A stretch of DNA of 64,000 nt, from NCBI RefSeq assembly GCF_946480385.1, contig NZ_CAMLJP010000011.1, forward strand, positions 19,273 to 83,272, in the 5' to 3' direction. The notes below the pieces were generated by a model. It was given only the letters and a program-made list of their open reading frames with translations, had not been told where the DNA came from and did no database searches. The DNA comes from an uncultured Azospirillum sp. (GTDB taxonomy: Bacteria > Pseudomonadota > Alphaproteobacteria > Azospirillales > Azospirillaceae). Positions 27,701-35,802 of the stretch are shown piece by piece. Both the position numbers and the translations under genes were made by a program. Every line of letters starts with the position of its first letter. The stretch's first letter is position 1.

Positions 27701-27947
27701 GATCCTGATGACCTCCATCGCCTTCATCATGGGCGTGGTGCCGCTGGTCACCTCCACCGGCGCCGGTGCCGAGATGCGGCACGCCATGGGTGTGGCGGTG
27801 TTCGCCGGCATGATCGGCGTGACGCTGTTCGGTCTGGTGCTGACCCCGGTGTTCTACGTGCTGCTGCGCAAGCTGGCCGGGGCGGAGCGTCGGGTGGAAG
27901 CGCCGGCGGAAGGCGGGGTGCCGCCGGCGGAGTGGAAGATGGGGTGA
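24759..27947 (+). CDS. RND efflux pump inner-membrane transporter, HAE1 (AcrB) family
   Basis: 1062 residues, the family's usual length. The start MNISKFFIDRPIFAAV at ATG 24759 has GGGAG upstream. The proton-relay Asp pair is in GIVVDDAIVVVENVER of TM4, and FVPMQDKEYL and GLSAKNAILIVEFARE are typical. It exports hydrophobic or amphiphilic compounds as a trimer using the proton gradient. It lies 114 bases after the adaptor gene and is followed by a terminator. Confidence 0.95.
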   Translation: MNISKFFIDRPIFAAVLSVALFLAGAIALFRLPISEYPEVVPPSVVVRAQFPGANPKVIAETVASPLEEQINGVEGMLYMQSQANSDGNMALTVTFRLGTDPDKAQQLVQNRVAQAMPRLPADVQRLGVTTVKSSPTLTMVVHLLSPNDRYDMTYLRNYAVLNVKDRLSRIQGVGEVQVWGAGDYAMRVWLDPGKVAQRGLTATDVVNAIREQNVQVAAGVIGASPSLPDVPLQLSINARGRLKTADEFGDIVLKTGEDGGVTRLRDVARVELAAAQYGLRSLLDNKPAVAMAITQTPDANALAISDEVRSVMAELKADMPEGVDYSIVYDPTQFVRSSIEAVVHTLLEAVALVVLVVIVFLQTWRASIIPLLAVPISIVGTFSLLLAFGFSINALSLFGMVLAIGIVVDDAIVVVENVERNIESGLSARDATIRAMQEVSGPIIAIALTLVAVFVPLAAMTGLSGEFYKQFAMTIAISTVISAFNSLTLSPALSAVLLRGHDQPQDWLTRAMNRVFGGFFRLFNRVFHKASDGYGRGVGGVVRRKGVMLAVYALLIGATVLLGRTVPSGFVPMQDKEYLISFAQLPNGASLDRTEAVIREMTDIALKRPGVQSAVAFPGLSVNGFTNSSSAGIVFVTLKPFAERHDPSLSAGAIAKDLQQRYAGLKEAFVAIFPPPPVMGLGQLGGFKMQLEDRGNLGYEALSNAVNAFVKRAAQTPELGPTFSSYQINVPQLDVDLDRVKAKQLGVNVADVFDTMQIYLGSLYVNDFNAFGRVYQVRVQADAPFRDHADDIGLLKTRNAAGTMVPLSSLVTVQPSYGPEMVVRYNGFTAADVNGGPAPGYSSGQAEAAAERIAAEVLPRGVKLEWTDLTYQKILVGNAGLWVFPISVLLVFLVLAAQYESLTLPLAILLIVPMSVLSALFGVWLTGGDNNIFTQIGFMVLVGLSAKNAILIVEFARELEQEGRSVVQAAIEASRLRLRPILMTSIAFIMGVVPLVTSTGAGAEMRHAMGVAVFAGMIGVTLFGLVLTPVFYVLLRKLAGAERRVEAPAEGGVPPAEWKMG

Positions 27948-27966
27948 ATGACGAGGGTTGAATGAT

Positions 27967-28006
27967 AAGGGCGGCGCGGCCTCAACAGGGCGGCGCCGCC
28001 CTTTTT
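27967..28006 (+). terminator. Rho-independent terminator between the RND pump and the LacI gene
   Basis: Stem AAGGGCGGCGC (27967-27977) pairs with GCGCCGCCCTT (27993-28003), followed by TTTT. It ends at the stop of the convergent LacI gene. The A/T flanks are near-symmetric, so it may act in both directions. Confidence 0.88.
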
Positions 28007-29094
28007 CATTCATCAGGCAGCATGTTTTTCGGCAGGTTTTCGCGGAAGATCACTTCCGCTCTCGGGCTTTCCACGCCCTGCATGGGCGGCCGGCCGGCGC
28101 GGAGATTGGTGAAGATGCCGACGCAGGCCGACAGGGTGTTGCGCGGATCCTGGGTGATGACCGCATCCAGCGTGCCGTCGATCAGCAGGCCGCGCGTCTC
28201 GTTGGTCAGGCCGTGGCCGATGAAGACCATTTCACGCTCGCGTCGCGTCTCCTTCAGGGCGCGGGCGACGCCCTCCGCACCGCCGCCGATGTTGTAGACG
28301 CCGGCAAGGTCGGGGTGCAGGCCCAGCAGCATGCGGGTCTGCCGATAGCTTTTCCCCTCGTCGTCATGGCCTTCGCGCAGGCCGACCACCTCGATGTCGG
28401 GGGCGGTTTCCTTCAGGACGTTGAAGAAACCCATCTCGCGGTCCTCATGCGCGCGGTAGCTGAGGCTGCCGGCGATCATCGCCACCTTGGCCGGGCGATG
28501 CTTCAGGAAACGCGCGATCAGATAGCCGGCGGTGCGGCCGGCCGCGCGGTTGTCCAGCCCGACATAGCCGGCGCGCCGGCAGTTCAGGATGTCGGAGATC
28601 AGCGTCACGCTCGGCACATTGCGGTCGGCCAGCGCGTCCACCGCCTCGCGCACCGCCGGATGCTCCAGCGCCATGAAGGCGACGCCGTCGGCGCGGCGGC
28701 CATGCTGGAACAGGCTGCGCGCCAGAAGTTCCGGATTGAAGCTCTTGATGAACTCCACCTGCGCCTTGACGCCGTGCGGGGCGAGGGTGGCATCGGCGCG
28801 CCGGATCATCTCCCCCAGCCCGGTCAGGAAGCGGTTGTTGCCGGCGGGCAGCAGGAAGGACAGCCGCATCGGCTTCTGCCCCGCCGCGGCATAAAGCTCG
28901 GCGTCCGGCAGATAGTCGAGGTCCGCCGCCGCCTTCAGCACGCGCTGCACGGTGGCGGCGCGCACCCCCGGCCGGTGGTTCAGCACGCGGTCGACCGTGG
29001 CGGTGGACACGCCGGCGGCCTGCGCGATGTCGGCCACCCGCGGCAGGCCGCGCGCACCCGTGCCGGTTTCCGGATCATCCTTCAGTGAAACCAT
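28006..29094 (-). CDS. LacI-family transcriptional regulator
   Basis: 362 residues from ATG 29094; the codon before it is TTG. The LacI headpiece is visible (PRVADIAQAAGVSTATVDRVLNHRPGV in two parts, about residues 19-45), then a periplasmic-binding-like effector domain (RLSFLLPAGNNRF, VYNIGGGAEGVARAL, DAVITQDPRNTL) of the RbsB-like type. It is divergent from the TRAP/RuBisCO-like operon and is the obvious local regulator of it. Confidence 0.93.
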   Translation of the reverse strand: MVSLKDDPETGTGARGLPRVADIAQAAGVSTATVDRVLNHRPGVRAATVQRVLKAAADLDYLPDAELYAAAGQKPMRLSFLLPAGNNRFLTGLGEMIRRADATLAPHGVKAQVEFIKSFNPELLARSLFQHGRRADGVAFMALEHPAVREAVDALADRNVPSVTLISDILNCRRAGYVGLDNRAAGRTAGYLIARFLKHRPAKVAMIAGSLSYRAHEDREMGFFNVLKETAPDIEVVGLREGHDDEGKSYRQTRMLLGLHPDLAGVYNIGGGAEGVARALKETRREREMVFIGHGLTNETRGLLIDGTLDAVITQDPRNTLSACVGIFTNLRAGRPPMQGVESPRAEVIFRENLPKNMLPDE

Positions 29095-29236
29095 CAAAAA
29101 CCATCAATTTCGGCGTTTGACACCTGTCGGTGCTGGACATACCGTCCATCCAACAATCATCAATTGACATCAGATCACATCAGAAACGCAAGGCCGAAAA
29201 CAGCAACGTCGGCCGGTAATCCATGGGAGGTTTGAA
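29095..29236 (+). promoter_or_regulatory. Divergent promoter region of the TRAP operon
   Basis: TTGACA at 29117-29122 is followed 17 bases later by TACCGT (29140-29145), a weak -10. Repeated ATCA motifs (CCATCAA at two places near the LacI start, and ATCATCAATTGACATCAGATCACATCAG just upstream of the TRAP gene in three overlapping pieces) may mark regulator binding. No perfect LacI-type palindrome was found. Confidence 0.4.
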
Positions 29237-30265
29237 ATGACCAGTCTGACCCGCCGCACGATGCTGAAGGCCATCGCCACCGCGCCCGCCATCGGGGCCG
29301 CCGGTGCCGTCATCGGCATGCCGCACATCGCCCGCGCCGCCGAGTATGAGCTGAAATACGGCAACAACCTGCCGCTGACCCATCCGCTGAACATCCGCGC
29401 CCATGAGGCGGCGGAGCGCATCGCCAAGGAGTCCAACGGCAAGATCGAGGTCAAGATCTTCCCGAACAACCAGCTGGGCGGCGACACCGACATGCTGTCC
29501 CAGGTGCGCAGCGGCGGCCTGACCTTCTTCACGCCGTCGGCGCTGGTGATCGCCACACTGGTTCCGGTCGCCGCCATCAACGCGGTCGGCTTCGCCTTCT
29601 CCGACTACGATCAGGTGTGGAAGGCGATGGACGGCAAGCTGGGGGCCCATGTCCGCAACGCCATCTCCAAGGTCGGGCTCTACGCCTTCGACAAGATGTG
29701 GGACAACGGCTTCCGCCAGATGACCAGCGGCGACAAGCCGATCAATTCCGCCGCCGACATGGACGGCCTGAAAATCCGCGTGCCGGTCAGCCCGCTCAGC
29801 ATCGCCATGTTCAAGGGCCTGGGCGCGTCGCCGACCAGCCTGCAGTTCAGCGAGGTCTATTCGTCGCTGCAGACCCGGATCGTCGATGCGCAGGAAAACC
29901 CGCTGCCGATCATCCAGGTCGCCAAGCTGTTCGAGGTGCAGAAATACTGCTCGCTGTCGAACCACATCTGGGACGGCTTCTGGTTCATCGCCAACGGCCG
30001 CGCCTGGAAGGGCCTGCCGCCGGACATGCAGACCATCGTCGCCAACGCCATCAACGACGCCGGCATGGCACAGCGCGGCGACATCAAGGCGCTGAACCAG
30101 TCGGTTCGGGCCGATCTGGAATCGAAGGGTCTGACCTTCAACCAGCCGGCTCCCGACAGCTTCCGCGCCAAGCTGCGCGATAGCGGTTTCTACGGCGAAT
30201 GGAAGGGCCGTTTCGGCGACGAGGCCTGGGGCCTGCTGGAGGAGGCGGTCGGCAAGCTAGCCTGA
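29237..30265 (+). CDS. dctP: TRAP transporter substrate-binding protein (DctP family)
   Basis: 342 residues with a twin-arginine-like leader (MTSLTRRTMLKAIATAPAIG, cleavage after ARA). The mature domain has the TRAP layout: LTHPLNIRAHEAAERIAKES, FPNNQLGGDTDMLSQVR, then the conserved carboxylate-binding Arg in GLKIRVPVSP and the QFSEVYSSLQTRIVDAQENP segment. It delivers an organic acid to the fused membrane component downstream. GGGAGG precedes ATG 29237. Confidence 0.93.
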   Translation: MTSLTRRTMLKAIATAPAIGAAGAVIGMPHIARAAEYELKYGNNLPLTHPLNIRAHEAAERIAKESNGKIEVKIFPNNQLGGDTDMLSQVRSGGLTFFTPSALVIATLVPVAAINAVGFAFSDYDQVWKAMDGKLGAHVRNAISKVGLYAFDKMWDNGFRQMTSGDKPINSAADMDGLKIRVPVSPLSIAMFKGLGASPTSLQFSEVYSSLQTRIVDAQENPLPIIQVAKLFEVQKYCSLSNHIWDGFWFIANGRAWKGLPPDMQTIVANAINDAGMAQRGDIKALNQSVRADLESKGLTFNQPAPDSFRAKLRDSGFYGEWKGRFGDEAWGLLEEAVGKLA

Positions 30266-30296
30266 TCGCCGACCCTTTCAAAACAGGTCCTGTCCG

Positions 30297-32213
30297 ATGA
30301 AGGAACCCCCCGCCATGTCCCACATGTCCGAACCGGTCCACGGTTACGTGGACACTCCCGGCGGCGTTGCCGCCGGAGGTGCGGCTTCGCTGCTGCGCAG
30401 GATCGACCGCGGCCTGTCCGTCGGGGTCGAGACCGTGGCGGGCCTTCTGGTGCTGATCGAGATCGTCGTGCTGCTGGCCGGCGTCACCGCCCGCTATCTG
30501 TTCCACACGCCGCTGGTGTGGTCGGACGAGCTGGCCTCCATCCTGTTCCTCTGGCTGTCGATGCTGGGCGCGGTGGTGGCGCTGCGCCGGGGCGAGCATA
30601 TGCGGATGACCGGTCTGGTCAGCCGCGTCGGCCCGCAGGCGCGCAGCCTGCTGGAATGCATCGCCATCACCGCCCCCATCGCCTTCCTGGCGCTGGTGCT
30701 GTACCACGCCGTCGATTACGCGATGGAGGAACAGTTCATCACCACCCCGGCGATGGAGGTTTCCAACGCCTGGCGCGCCGCGGCGCTGCCGGTCGGGCTG
30801 GGGCTGATGCTGGTGGCGGCGCTGTTCCGGCTGCTGCGGGTCGCCCGGCCGCTGACCGCGCTGGCGGCGGTGCTGGTGACCGGCGCCATCGTCGCCGGTT
30901 TCTGGGTCGCCGGGCCAGTGTTCAAGCCGCTGGGACAGTTGAACCTCGTCATCTTCTTCGTCGGGCTGGTGGCGGCCAACGTCTTCGCCGGGGTGCCCAT
31001 CGCCTTTTCCTTCGCGCTCGCCACCTTCGCCTATCTGGCGCTGACCACCTCCACGCCGCTGCTGGTGATGGTCGGCCGGCTGGACGAGGGGATGAGCCAC
31101 CTGATCCTGCTGGCGGTGCCGCTGTTCGTCTTCCTCGGTCTGCTGATCGAGATGACCGGCATGGCCCGCGCGATGATCCAGTTCCTGGCCAGCCTGCTGG
31201 GCCATGTGCGCGGCGGCCTGTCCTATGTGCTGATCGGCGCGATGTATCTGGTCTCCGGCATCTCCGGCTCGAAGATCGCCGACATGGCGGCCATCGCCCC
31301 GGTGCTGTTCCCGGAGATGAAGAAGCGTGGCGCCCCTCCCGGCGATCTGGTGGCGCTGCTGTCGGCGACCGGGGCGCAGACCGAGACCATTCCGCCCAGC
31401 ATCGTCCTTATCACCATCGGCTCGGTCACCGGCGTGTCGATCGCAGCGCTGTTCACCGGCGGCATGCTGCCGGGCGTGGTTCTGGGCGCCTGCCTGTGCT
31501 TCGTCGTCTGGCGGCGCTACCGCCGTGAGGATCTGAGCCATGTCGAGCGCACCCCGCGGCGCGAGATCGCCCGGCTTGCCATGGTGGCGCTGCCCGCCAT
31601 CCTGCTGCCCTTCGTCATCCGCGCCGCGGTGGTCGAGGGCATCGCGACGGCGACCGAGGTTTCGACAATCGGCATCGCTTACTCCACCGTGGTCGGGCTG
31701 CTGATCTACCGCCAGTTCGACTGGCGCCGGCTGAAGCCGATGCTGATCGAGACGGCGTCGCTGACCGGGGCGATCATCTTCATCGTCGGCTGCGCCACCT
31801 CGATGGCCTGGGGTCTGACCCAGTCCGGCTTCTCGTCCGATCTGGCCCGCTTCATGGCCGGCATCCCCGGCGGCGCATATGGCTTCCTCGCCATCTCCAT
31901 CGTCGCCTTCATCATCCTGGGCAGCGTGTTGGAGGGCATCCCCGCCATCGTGCTGTTCGGCCCGCTGCTGTTCCCCATCGCCCGCGCCGCCGGGGTGCAC
32001 GAGGTGCACTATGCGATGGTCGTCATCTTCGCCATGGGCATCGGCCTGTTCGCCCCGCCCTTCGGCGTCGGCTATTACGGCGCCTGCGCCATCAGCAAGG
32101 TCAATCCCGACGATGGCCTGAAGCATATCTGGGGCTATGTCGGCGCGCTGCTGGTCGGGCTGGTGATCGTCGCCGCCATTCCCTGGATTTCGACCGGCTT
32201 TCTGGCGCGCTGA
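30297..32213 (+). CDS. dctM: Fused TRAP transporter membrane protein (DctQ-DctM)
   Basis: 638 residues. The N-terminal third (to about 200) is the four-TM small DctQ subunit, with RYLFHTPLVWSDELASILFLW. The remainder is the large DctM subunit, with GVPIAFSFALATFAYL, ISGSKIADMAAIAPVL, PPSIVLITIGSVTGVSIAALF and LFAPPFGVGYYGAC. Such fusions are common in alphaproteobacteria. Sodium-driven uptake of a sugar acid is likely. The start could be ATG 30297, or an internal ATG 18 or 27 bases later. Confidence 0.93.
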   Translation: MKEPPAMSHMSEPVHGYVDTPGGVAAGGAASLLRRIDRGLSVGVETVAGLLVLIEIVVLLAGVTARYLFHTPLVWSDELASILFLWLSMLGAVVALRRGEHMRMTGLVSRVGPQARSLLECIAITAPIAFLALVLYHAVDYAMEEQFITTPAMEVSNAWRAAALPVGLGLMLVAALFRLLRVARPLTALAAVLVTGAIVAGFWVAGPVFKPLGQLNLVIFFVGLVAANVFAGVPIAFSFALATFAYLALTTSTPLLVMVGRLDEGMSHLILLAVPLFVFLGLLIEMTGMARAMIQFLASLLGHVRGGLSYVLIGAMYLVSGISGSKIADMAAIAPVLFPEMKKRGAPPGDLVALLSATGAQTETIPPSIVLITIGSVTGVSIAALFTGGMLPGVVLGACLCFVVWRRYRREDLSHVERTPRREIARLAMVALPAILLPFVIRAAVVEGIATATEVSTIGIAYSTVVGLLIYRQFDWRRLKPMLIETASLTGAIIFIVGCATSMAWGLTQSGFSSDLARFMAGIPGGAYGFLAISIVAFIILGSVLEGIPAIVLFGPLLFPIARAAGVHEVHYAMVVIFAMGIGLFAPPFGVGYYGACAISKVNPDDGLKHIWGYVGALLVGLVIVAAIPWISTGFLAR

Positions 32214-32249
32214 CGCCAACCGTTTTCCCTCTTATCCGGAGTTCCTTCA

Positions 32250-32789
32250 ATGAGCCGATTCTTCGGCCAGATCCGTCAGGCTGGCTACGTCGTGCGCGAC
32301 ATCGAGGCCGCCATGGACTATTGGAGCCGCACGCTCGGCATCGGTCCCTGGTTCTACAACGAGCGGGTTCCGATCCGGAACTACACCTACCGCGGCGAAT
32401 CCTACGAGGTTCACAATTCGGTGGCGCTGGCGAACTCCGGGCCGTTGCAGATGGAGCTGATCCAGACCCGCAACGACGCGCCGTCGATGTATCGCGACTT
32501 TCTGCAGGCGGGGAACACCGGGTTGCAGCATGTCGCCTATTGGACCGAGGATTACGACGCCGACCTGGAACGGCTGCTGGGCCAGGGCTTCAAGCCGGTG
32601 ATGAGCGGCGAGGTCGGCGAGAAGGGGCGGTTCATCTATTTCGACACCGAATACCATCCAGGCACTGTGATCGAGCTGTCGGAGGTCGCCGGGCCGAAGG
32701 GCAAGATGTTCGACCTGATCCGCGAGGCGTCGATGGGGTGGGACGGGTCCGATCCGGTGCGGCCGTTTCCGGATTTGAGCAAGCTGTAA
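32250..32789 (+). CDS. VOC-superfamily (glyoxalase-like) protein
   Basis: 179 residues. There are two paired beta-alpha-beta-beta-beta units, beginning with IRQAGYVVRDIEAAMDYWSR and continuing with QMELIQTRND, GLQHVAYWTEDYDADL and YFDTEYHPGTVIELSEV. The potential metal ligands (Gln/Glu/His) resemble methylmalonyl-CoA epimerase and glyoxalase relatives. It sits between the transporter and the RuBisCO-like gene with 12 bases to the latter, so it probably acts in the same pathway, perhaps as an isomerase or epimerase of a keto acid. Confidence 0.88.
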   Translation: MSRFFGQIRQAGYVVRDIEAAMDYWSRTLGIGPWFYNERVPIRNYTYRGESYEVHNSVALANSGPLQMELIQTRNDAPSMYRDFLQAGNTGLQHVAYWTEDYDADLERLLGQGFKPVMSGEVGEKGRFIYFDTEYHPGTVIELSEVAGPKGKMFDLIREASMGWDGSDPVRPFPDLSKL

Positions 32790-32801
32790 GGGGCGGCCAC
32801 C

Positions 32802-34082
32802 ATGCACGCCGACCGCATCGAAGCAACCTATCTGATCGAAACCCCCCTCGCCCCGGCCAAGGTGGCGGAGGTGATGGCGGGGGAGCAGTCCTGCGGCACC
32901 TTCACCCGCGTCCATGGCGAAACCGACGATCTGCGCGCCCGCGCCCGCGCCATCGTCGAATCCGTCGAGAAGCTGGACGTCGCCGACACCCCTGCCCTGC
33001 CGAACACATGGCTGGAGCGCCAGCGCAATCCAGGGCCCTGGCAGCGGGCGCGCGTCACCATCTCCTTCCCCACCGCCAACATCGGGGCGAACCTGCCGAC
33101 GCTGGCCGCAACGGTGGCGGGCAACCTGTATGATCTGGGCGAGGTGACAGGGCTGCGGCTGGAGTCTTTGCGCATTCCGCAGGCCTACCGCACGCAGTTC
33201 GACCTGCCGCGCCACGGCGTCGCCGGCACGCGGCGGCTGACCGGGGTGGCGGACGGGCCGCTGGTCGGCTCCATCATCAAGCCGAATGTCGGGCTGTCGG
33301 CGGAGGAGACCGGCGAGCTGGTCGGCACGCTGTGCGCCGCCGGGCTGGACTTCATCAAGGACGACGAGATCTGCGCCGACCCGGCCCATGCGCCGCTGGC
33401 CCAGCGCATCCCCGCCGTGATGGACCGGGTGCGCCGCCACCAGGACCGCACCGGCAAGCCTGTGATGGTCGCCTTCAACATCACCGACGAGACCGACGCC
33501 ATGCGCCGCCACGCCGATCTGGTGGAGCGCGAGGGCGGGTCCTGCATCATGGTCAGCCTGAACTGGTGCGGCCATTCGGCGGTGCAGACCCTGCGCCGGC
33601 ACAGCGGGCTGGTGCTGCACGGCCACCGAAACGGCTTCGGCGCGCTGTCGCGCCATCCGCTGCTGGGCATCGGCTTCGACGCTTATCAGGCGCTGTGGCG
33701 GCTGGCGGGGGTGGACCACATGCATGTGCACGGGTTGAACGGCAAGTTCGCCCAGCCGGACGAGGAGGTGATCGAGGGGGCACGGGCCTGTCTGGCGCCG
33801 CTGGCGGCGGATGCGGCGGACGGTGCCGACGCCGTGATGCCCGCCTTCTCGTCGGGCCAGTGGGCCGGCACGGTGCCGGTCACCTGGGAGGCGGTGGGGA
33901 CGGCGGACCTGATGTTCATGTCCGGCGGCGGCATCATGGCCCATCCCGACGGCCCGGCGGCCGGCGTGTTGAGCATCCGGCAGGCCTGGGATGCCGTGCG
34001 GGCCGGGCGCACGCTCGACGATGCGGCGAGGGAGCTGCCGGAGCTGCGGCGGTCGCTGGACTTCTTCGGGAAGAAGGGCTGA
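32802..34082 (+). CDS. RuBisCO-like protein (form IV), candidate 3-oxo-isoapionate-4-phosphate enzyme
   Basis: 426 residues with the RuBisCO large-subunit fold. Conserved sites are K160 (K175 of spinach RuBisCO), the carbamate/metal triad in GLDFIKDDEI (K186, D188, E189), H275-R276 in LHGHRNG, the HVHG histidines, loop-6 K315 in GLNGKF, the SSGQW serine and MSGGGI. N162 replaces K177, so it is not a carboxylase. With the DUF1537 kinase next door it matches the OiaC/OiaX apionate-branch group; a DK-MTP-1-P enolase role is less likely without methionine-salvage genes. Confidence 0.9.
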   Translation: MHADRIEATYLIETPLAPAKVAEVMAGEQSCGTFTRVHGETDDLRARARAIVESVEKLDVADTPALPNTWLERQRNPGPWQRARVTISFPTANIGANLPTLAATVAGNLYDLGEVTGLRLESLRIPQAYRTQFDLPRHGVAGTRRLTGVADGPLVGSIIKPNVGLSAEETGELVGTLCAAGLDFIKDDEICADPAHAPLAQRIPAVMDRVRRHQDRTGKPVMVAFNITDETDAMRRHADLVEREGGSCIMVSLNWCGHSAVQTLRRHSGLVLHGHRNGFGALSRHPLLGIGFDAYQALWRLAGVDHMHVHGLNGKFAQPDEEVIEGARACLAPLAADAADGADAVMPAFSSGQWAGTVPVTWEAVGTADLMFMSGGGIMAHPDGPAAGVLSIRQAWDAVRAGRTLDDAARELPELRRSLDFFGKKG

Positions 34083-34087
34083 GGATC

Positions 34088-35383
34088 ATGGCTCGTCCGA
34101 GGCTCGGCTGGTACGGCGACGACTTCACCGGGGCGACCGACACGCTGGCCGCCCTGGCGAAGGCCGGGCAGCGGGCACTGCTGTTCCTCGACGTGCCGGA
34201 CGTCGCCCGGTTGGGGCTAGCCGGGCTGCTCGACGCCGTCGGCATCGCCGGGGCGGCGCGCAGCATGGCGCCGGACGCGATGCGGGCGGAGCTGGAACCG
34301 GTCGGCCGCTTCTTCGCCGGGCTGGGCGTGCCGGTGATGCACTATAAGTGCTGCTCCACCTTCGACAGCGCGCCCCAAGTCGGCAGCATCGGCGAGGCGG
34401 TGCGGACTCTGGCGCCGCATTTCCCCAACCGCTTCCGGCCGGTGGTGGGCGGGCAGCCGAACATCGGGCGCTATTGCCTGTTCAGCACGCTGTTCGCCGC
34501 AGCGGGCACCGGCGGCACGGTGCATCGCATCGACCGCCACCCGACGATGAGCGTCCATCCCGTCACCCCGATGGCGGAGGCCGACCTGCGCCGCCACCTC
34601 GCGGCGCAGGGGATGGAGGGGATGGCGGCGCTGCATTTTCCGGATTATGCGCTGGACGACGACGCGCTGGACTGCCGGATGGACCGGCTGCTGGCGGAGG
34701 GAGCGGCGGCGGTGCTGCTGGACGTGTCGCGCGACGAGGATCTGGCGACCGTCGGGCGGCTGATCTGGGAGCGGGCGGAGCGCGAGCCGTTGTTGGCGGT
34801 AGGGCCGAGCAGCGTGGCGCAGGCGCTGGTCGCGCATTGGAGCGTCGGCTCCGGGGCTCTGACGGAAGAGGTGCCGCTGGGTGCGGCGGACACGCCGGTG
34901 TTCGTGATGGCAGGCAGCCTGTCTCCGGTGACTCGGCGGCAGGTCGAGGCGGCGAGGTCCTACACGCGCATCCAAGCCGATGCGGCGGCGCTGTGCGCGG
35001 ATGCCGGCTATGCGGAAACGCTGTTGGGAGAGGTGGCGGCGTCGCTGCGCGCCGGGCGCCACACGCTGGTCTGGACCGCGCCGGCGGACGCGGGAAAAGC
35101 GGACACCGCCCAGGCCGGGCGGGTCGCGGCGGCGACGGCGGACTTCGTCGCGGCGGTGCTGCGGAGCTTGCGGGTGCGCCGGGTCGGGATCGCGGGTGGG
35201 GATACGTCCAGCCTCGCGGTGCGGGCGCTGGGGTGCTGGGGGTTGTCCTACCGCTGCACGCTGGCGCCGGGCGTCACCGTCAGCCGCACCCATGCCGACG
35301 ATCCGGCGGTCGACGGGCTGGAGCTGATGCTGAAGGGCGGGCAGATGGGCGGCGACGATCTGTTCGAGCGGTTGCTGGGGTAG
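34088..35383 (+). CDS. DUF1537 four-carbon acid sugar kinase family protein (OiaK-like)
   Basis: 431 residues from ATG 34088, 5 bases after the RuBisCO-like gene. The N-domain begins LGWYGDDFTGATDTLAALAK, with the conserved Asp pair and GAT. HYKCCSTFDSAPQVGSIGEA and VGGQPNIGRYC follow, and the C-domain has GGDTSSLAVRALG and the LKGGQMGGDDLF nucleotide loop. Family members phosphorylate four-carbon sugar acids or 3-oxo-isoapionate (OiaK). Adjacency to the RuBisCO-like gene strongly favours the latter type of pathway. Confidence 0.9.
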   Translation: MARPRLGWYGDDFTGATDTLAALAKAGQRALLFLDVPDVARLGLAGLLDAVGIAGAARSMAPDAMRAELEPVGRFFAGLGVPVMHYKCCSTFDSAPQVGSIGEAVRTLAPHFPNRFRPVVGGQPNIGRYCLFSTLFAAAGTGGTVHRIDRHPTMSVHPVTPMAEADLRRHLAAQGMEGMAALHFPDYALDDDALDCRMDRLLAEGAAAVLLDVSRDEDLATVGRLIWERAEREPLLAVGPSSVAQALVAHWSVGSGALTEEVPLGAADTPVFVMAGSLSPVTRRQVEAARSYTRIQADAAALCADAGYAETLLGEVAASLRAGRHTLVWTAPADAGKADTAQAGRVAAATADFVAAVLRSLRVRRVGIAGGDTSSLAVRALGCWGLSYRCTLAPGVTVSRTHADDPAVDGLELMLKGGQMGGDDLFERLLG

Positions 35384-35386
35384 GCC

Positions 35387-35411
35387 CCCTCCCCTTGGGG
35401 AGAGGGCGTTC
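35387..35411. repeat. CCCTCCCC/GGGGAGAGGG palindromic intergenic motif
   Basis: A short self-complementary run (CCCCCTCCCCTTGGGGAGAG) sits in the 39-base gap between two convergent genes. It resembles the arms of the larger repeat at 43576-43727, so it is probably another copy of the same intergenic palindrome family. It could also end both transcripts, although no T tract is present. Confidence 0.5.
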
Positions 35412-35422
35412 CACCGTCGCGA

Positions 35423-35770
35423 TCACACGGCCGCAGTGACGACCACTTCGATCTTGATCTCCGGGGCGCCGAGGTCGGCGACGCCGATGGTGGCGCGGGC
35501 GGGGAGGTCGTTGCCGTCCAGCCAGGACAGCCAGGCGTCGTTCATTTCGTTCTTCAGGCTCATGTCGGTGATGAACAGCTGGGCGGACAGCAGCTTGGTC
35601 TTGTCGCTGCCGGCCATCGCCAGCACCTGGTCGAGCTTGCCGCAGATCTGCGTGACCTGGCCGCCCATGCCGACGCTGACGTCGTCGGCGATGATGCCGC
35701 CGAGATAGGCCGTGCCGTTGTTGACGACGACGCGGTGCATGATCTTGGTCTTCTCGATGCGCTTGATCAC
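35423..35770 (-). CDS. RidA/YjgF-family protein (first copy)
   Basis: 115 residues from GTG 35770, with AAGGAG 9 bases upstream. The trimeric RidA fold is indicated by NNGTAYLGGIIADD, KLDQVLAMAGSDKTKLLSAQ and PARATIGVADLGAPEIKIEV. The catalytic Arg of archetypal RidA is present as R in LPARATIGV. It hydrolyses reactive imine/enamine intermediates, which the flavin oxidases upstream in the operon would generate. It is the last gene of the minus-strand operon. Confidence 0.9.
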   Translation of the reverse strand: MIKRIEKTKIMHRVVVNNGTAYLGGIIADDVSVGMGGQVTQICGKLDQVLAMAGSDKTKLLSAQLFITDMSLKNEMNDAWLSWLDGNDLPARATIGVADLGAPEIKIEVVVTAAV

Positions 35771-35802
35771 GGGGAACTGCTCCTTGGTTTTTAAAAAGGA
35801 AC

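Noticed and set aside
32802..34082. RuBisCO large subunit active in carbon fixation
   Set aside because: K177 is replaced by Asn, there is no small-subunit or phosphoribulokinase gene, and the DUF1537 context fits a form IV protein.
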